A DNA stretch of 64,000 bases, taken from Ferruginibacter sp. GTDB taxonomy: Bacteria; Bacteroidota; Bacteroidia; Chitinophagales; Chitinophagaceae. The position numbers and the translations under genes are program-made. Location of the stretch: the NCBI GenBank assembly GCA_025352695.1, contig JANXSK010000041.1, forward strand, positions 29,151 to 93,150, in the 5' to 3' direction. Below, one piece after another: positions 63,967 through 64,000 of the stretch. Position 1 is the stretch's first letter. The number at the start of each line of letters is the position of its first letter. The notes beneath the pieces are model-generated. The model ran no database searches, was not told the origin of the DNA, and worked only from the letters and a program-made list of their open reading frames with translations.

Positions 63967-64000
63967 TTCCGGCTCAAATTGACCCCCTAAAATAGCAGAA
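63897..64000. mobile_element. End of an inserted element with 24-bp periodic repeats (IS21-like)
   Basis: CAAATTGACCCC-type blocks begin at 63903, 63927 (variant CAAAGCGACCCCC), 63951 and 63975, exactly 24 bp apart. Such multiple terminal repeats are typical of IS21-family ends, where they bind transposase. The element continues past the window, so its transposase genes are not visible. Confidence 0.6.

Overview
The window is AT-rich chromosomal DNA from a member of the Bacteroidota, most likely a Chitinophagaceae relative such as Ferruginibacter. This placement is inferred from a type IX secretion (T9SS) sorting domain, SusC/BtuB-type TonB-dependent receptors, weak or absent Shine-Dalgarno sequences with several TTG/GTG starts, DUF1080/ThuA/Gfo-Idh sugar genes, and a CarH-led carotenoid cluster. 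No rRNA, CRISPR array or prophage was seen.

Layout. (1) 1-10.2 kb: end of a surface or exopolysaccharide locus with two asparagine-synthase-like amidotransferases, three glycosyltransferases, a polymerase-like membrane protein, a DUF3473-type polysaccharide deacetylase and a methyltransferase. (2) 10.4-19.1 kb: a light/B12-regulated carotenoid cluster: a CarH/LitR-type MerR photoreceptor, an ECF sigma factor, crtI, crtB, idi, crtD-like, cruF, crtZ and crtY. The gene set fits a monocyclic hydroxylated carotenoid such as saproxanthin. (3) 19.1-25.2 kb: umuC/umuD, a 2H phosphoesterase, a PA0069-type radical SAM protein, an unknown protein, and a TcmP plus Gp37/Gp68 (DUF5131) pair. (4) 25.2-29.8 kb: a decayed SGNH-T9SS esterase pseudogene, then a sugar-kinase/RapZ-C fusion overlapping a MurU-like nucleotidyltransferase, probably for cell-wall amino-sugar recycling. 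(5) 29.8-35.7 kb: a MacA-like adaptor and a TolC-like channel, then a PLP enzyme with an amino-acid permease. (6) 35.8-44.7 kb: a pseudogene fragment, a cobalamin riboswitch carrying a repeat-rich insert, btuB, a LOV-like PAS protein lacking the photoactive cysteine, a second TonB receptor, a CobC-like phosphatase, marC, tRNA-Arg(CCG), an HD hydrolase and a cyclic-nucleotide-binding protein. (7) 44.9-63.4 kb: a sugar-catabolic island with NIPSNAP, two DUF1080 proteins, ThuA, cytochrome c, three TIM-barrel isomerases, Gfo/Idh/MocA, an MFS transporter, four tandem GMC oxidoreductases with one gluconate-2-dehydrogenase-subunit-3 homologue, and an esterase. (8) 63.6-64 kb: an IS5-like transposase start interrupted by the repeat-bearing end of another element.

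How the parts connect. Vitamin B12 runs through the middle of the window: the riboswitch-controlled BtuB and the CobC-like phosphatase would supply cobalamin, which the CarH-type regulator needs as its light-sensing cofactor. The 45-63 kb island reads as a periplasmic 3-keto-glycoside pathway. GMC dehydrogenases would oxidise glycosides at C3, passing electrons through the small subunit and possibly the cytochrome c. DUF1080 enzymes would cleave the 3-keto-glycosides, and isomerases and oxidoreductases would process the products. These functional links are inferences from gene families and gene order.
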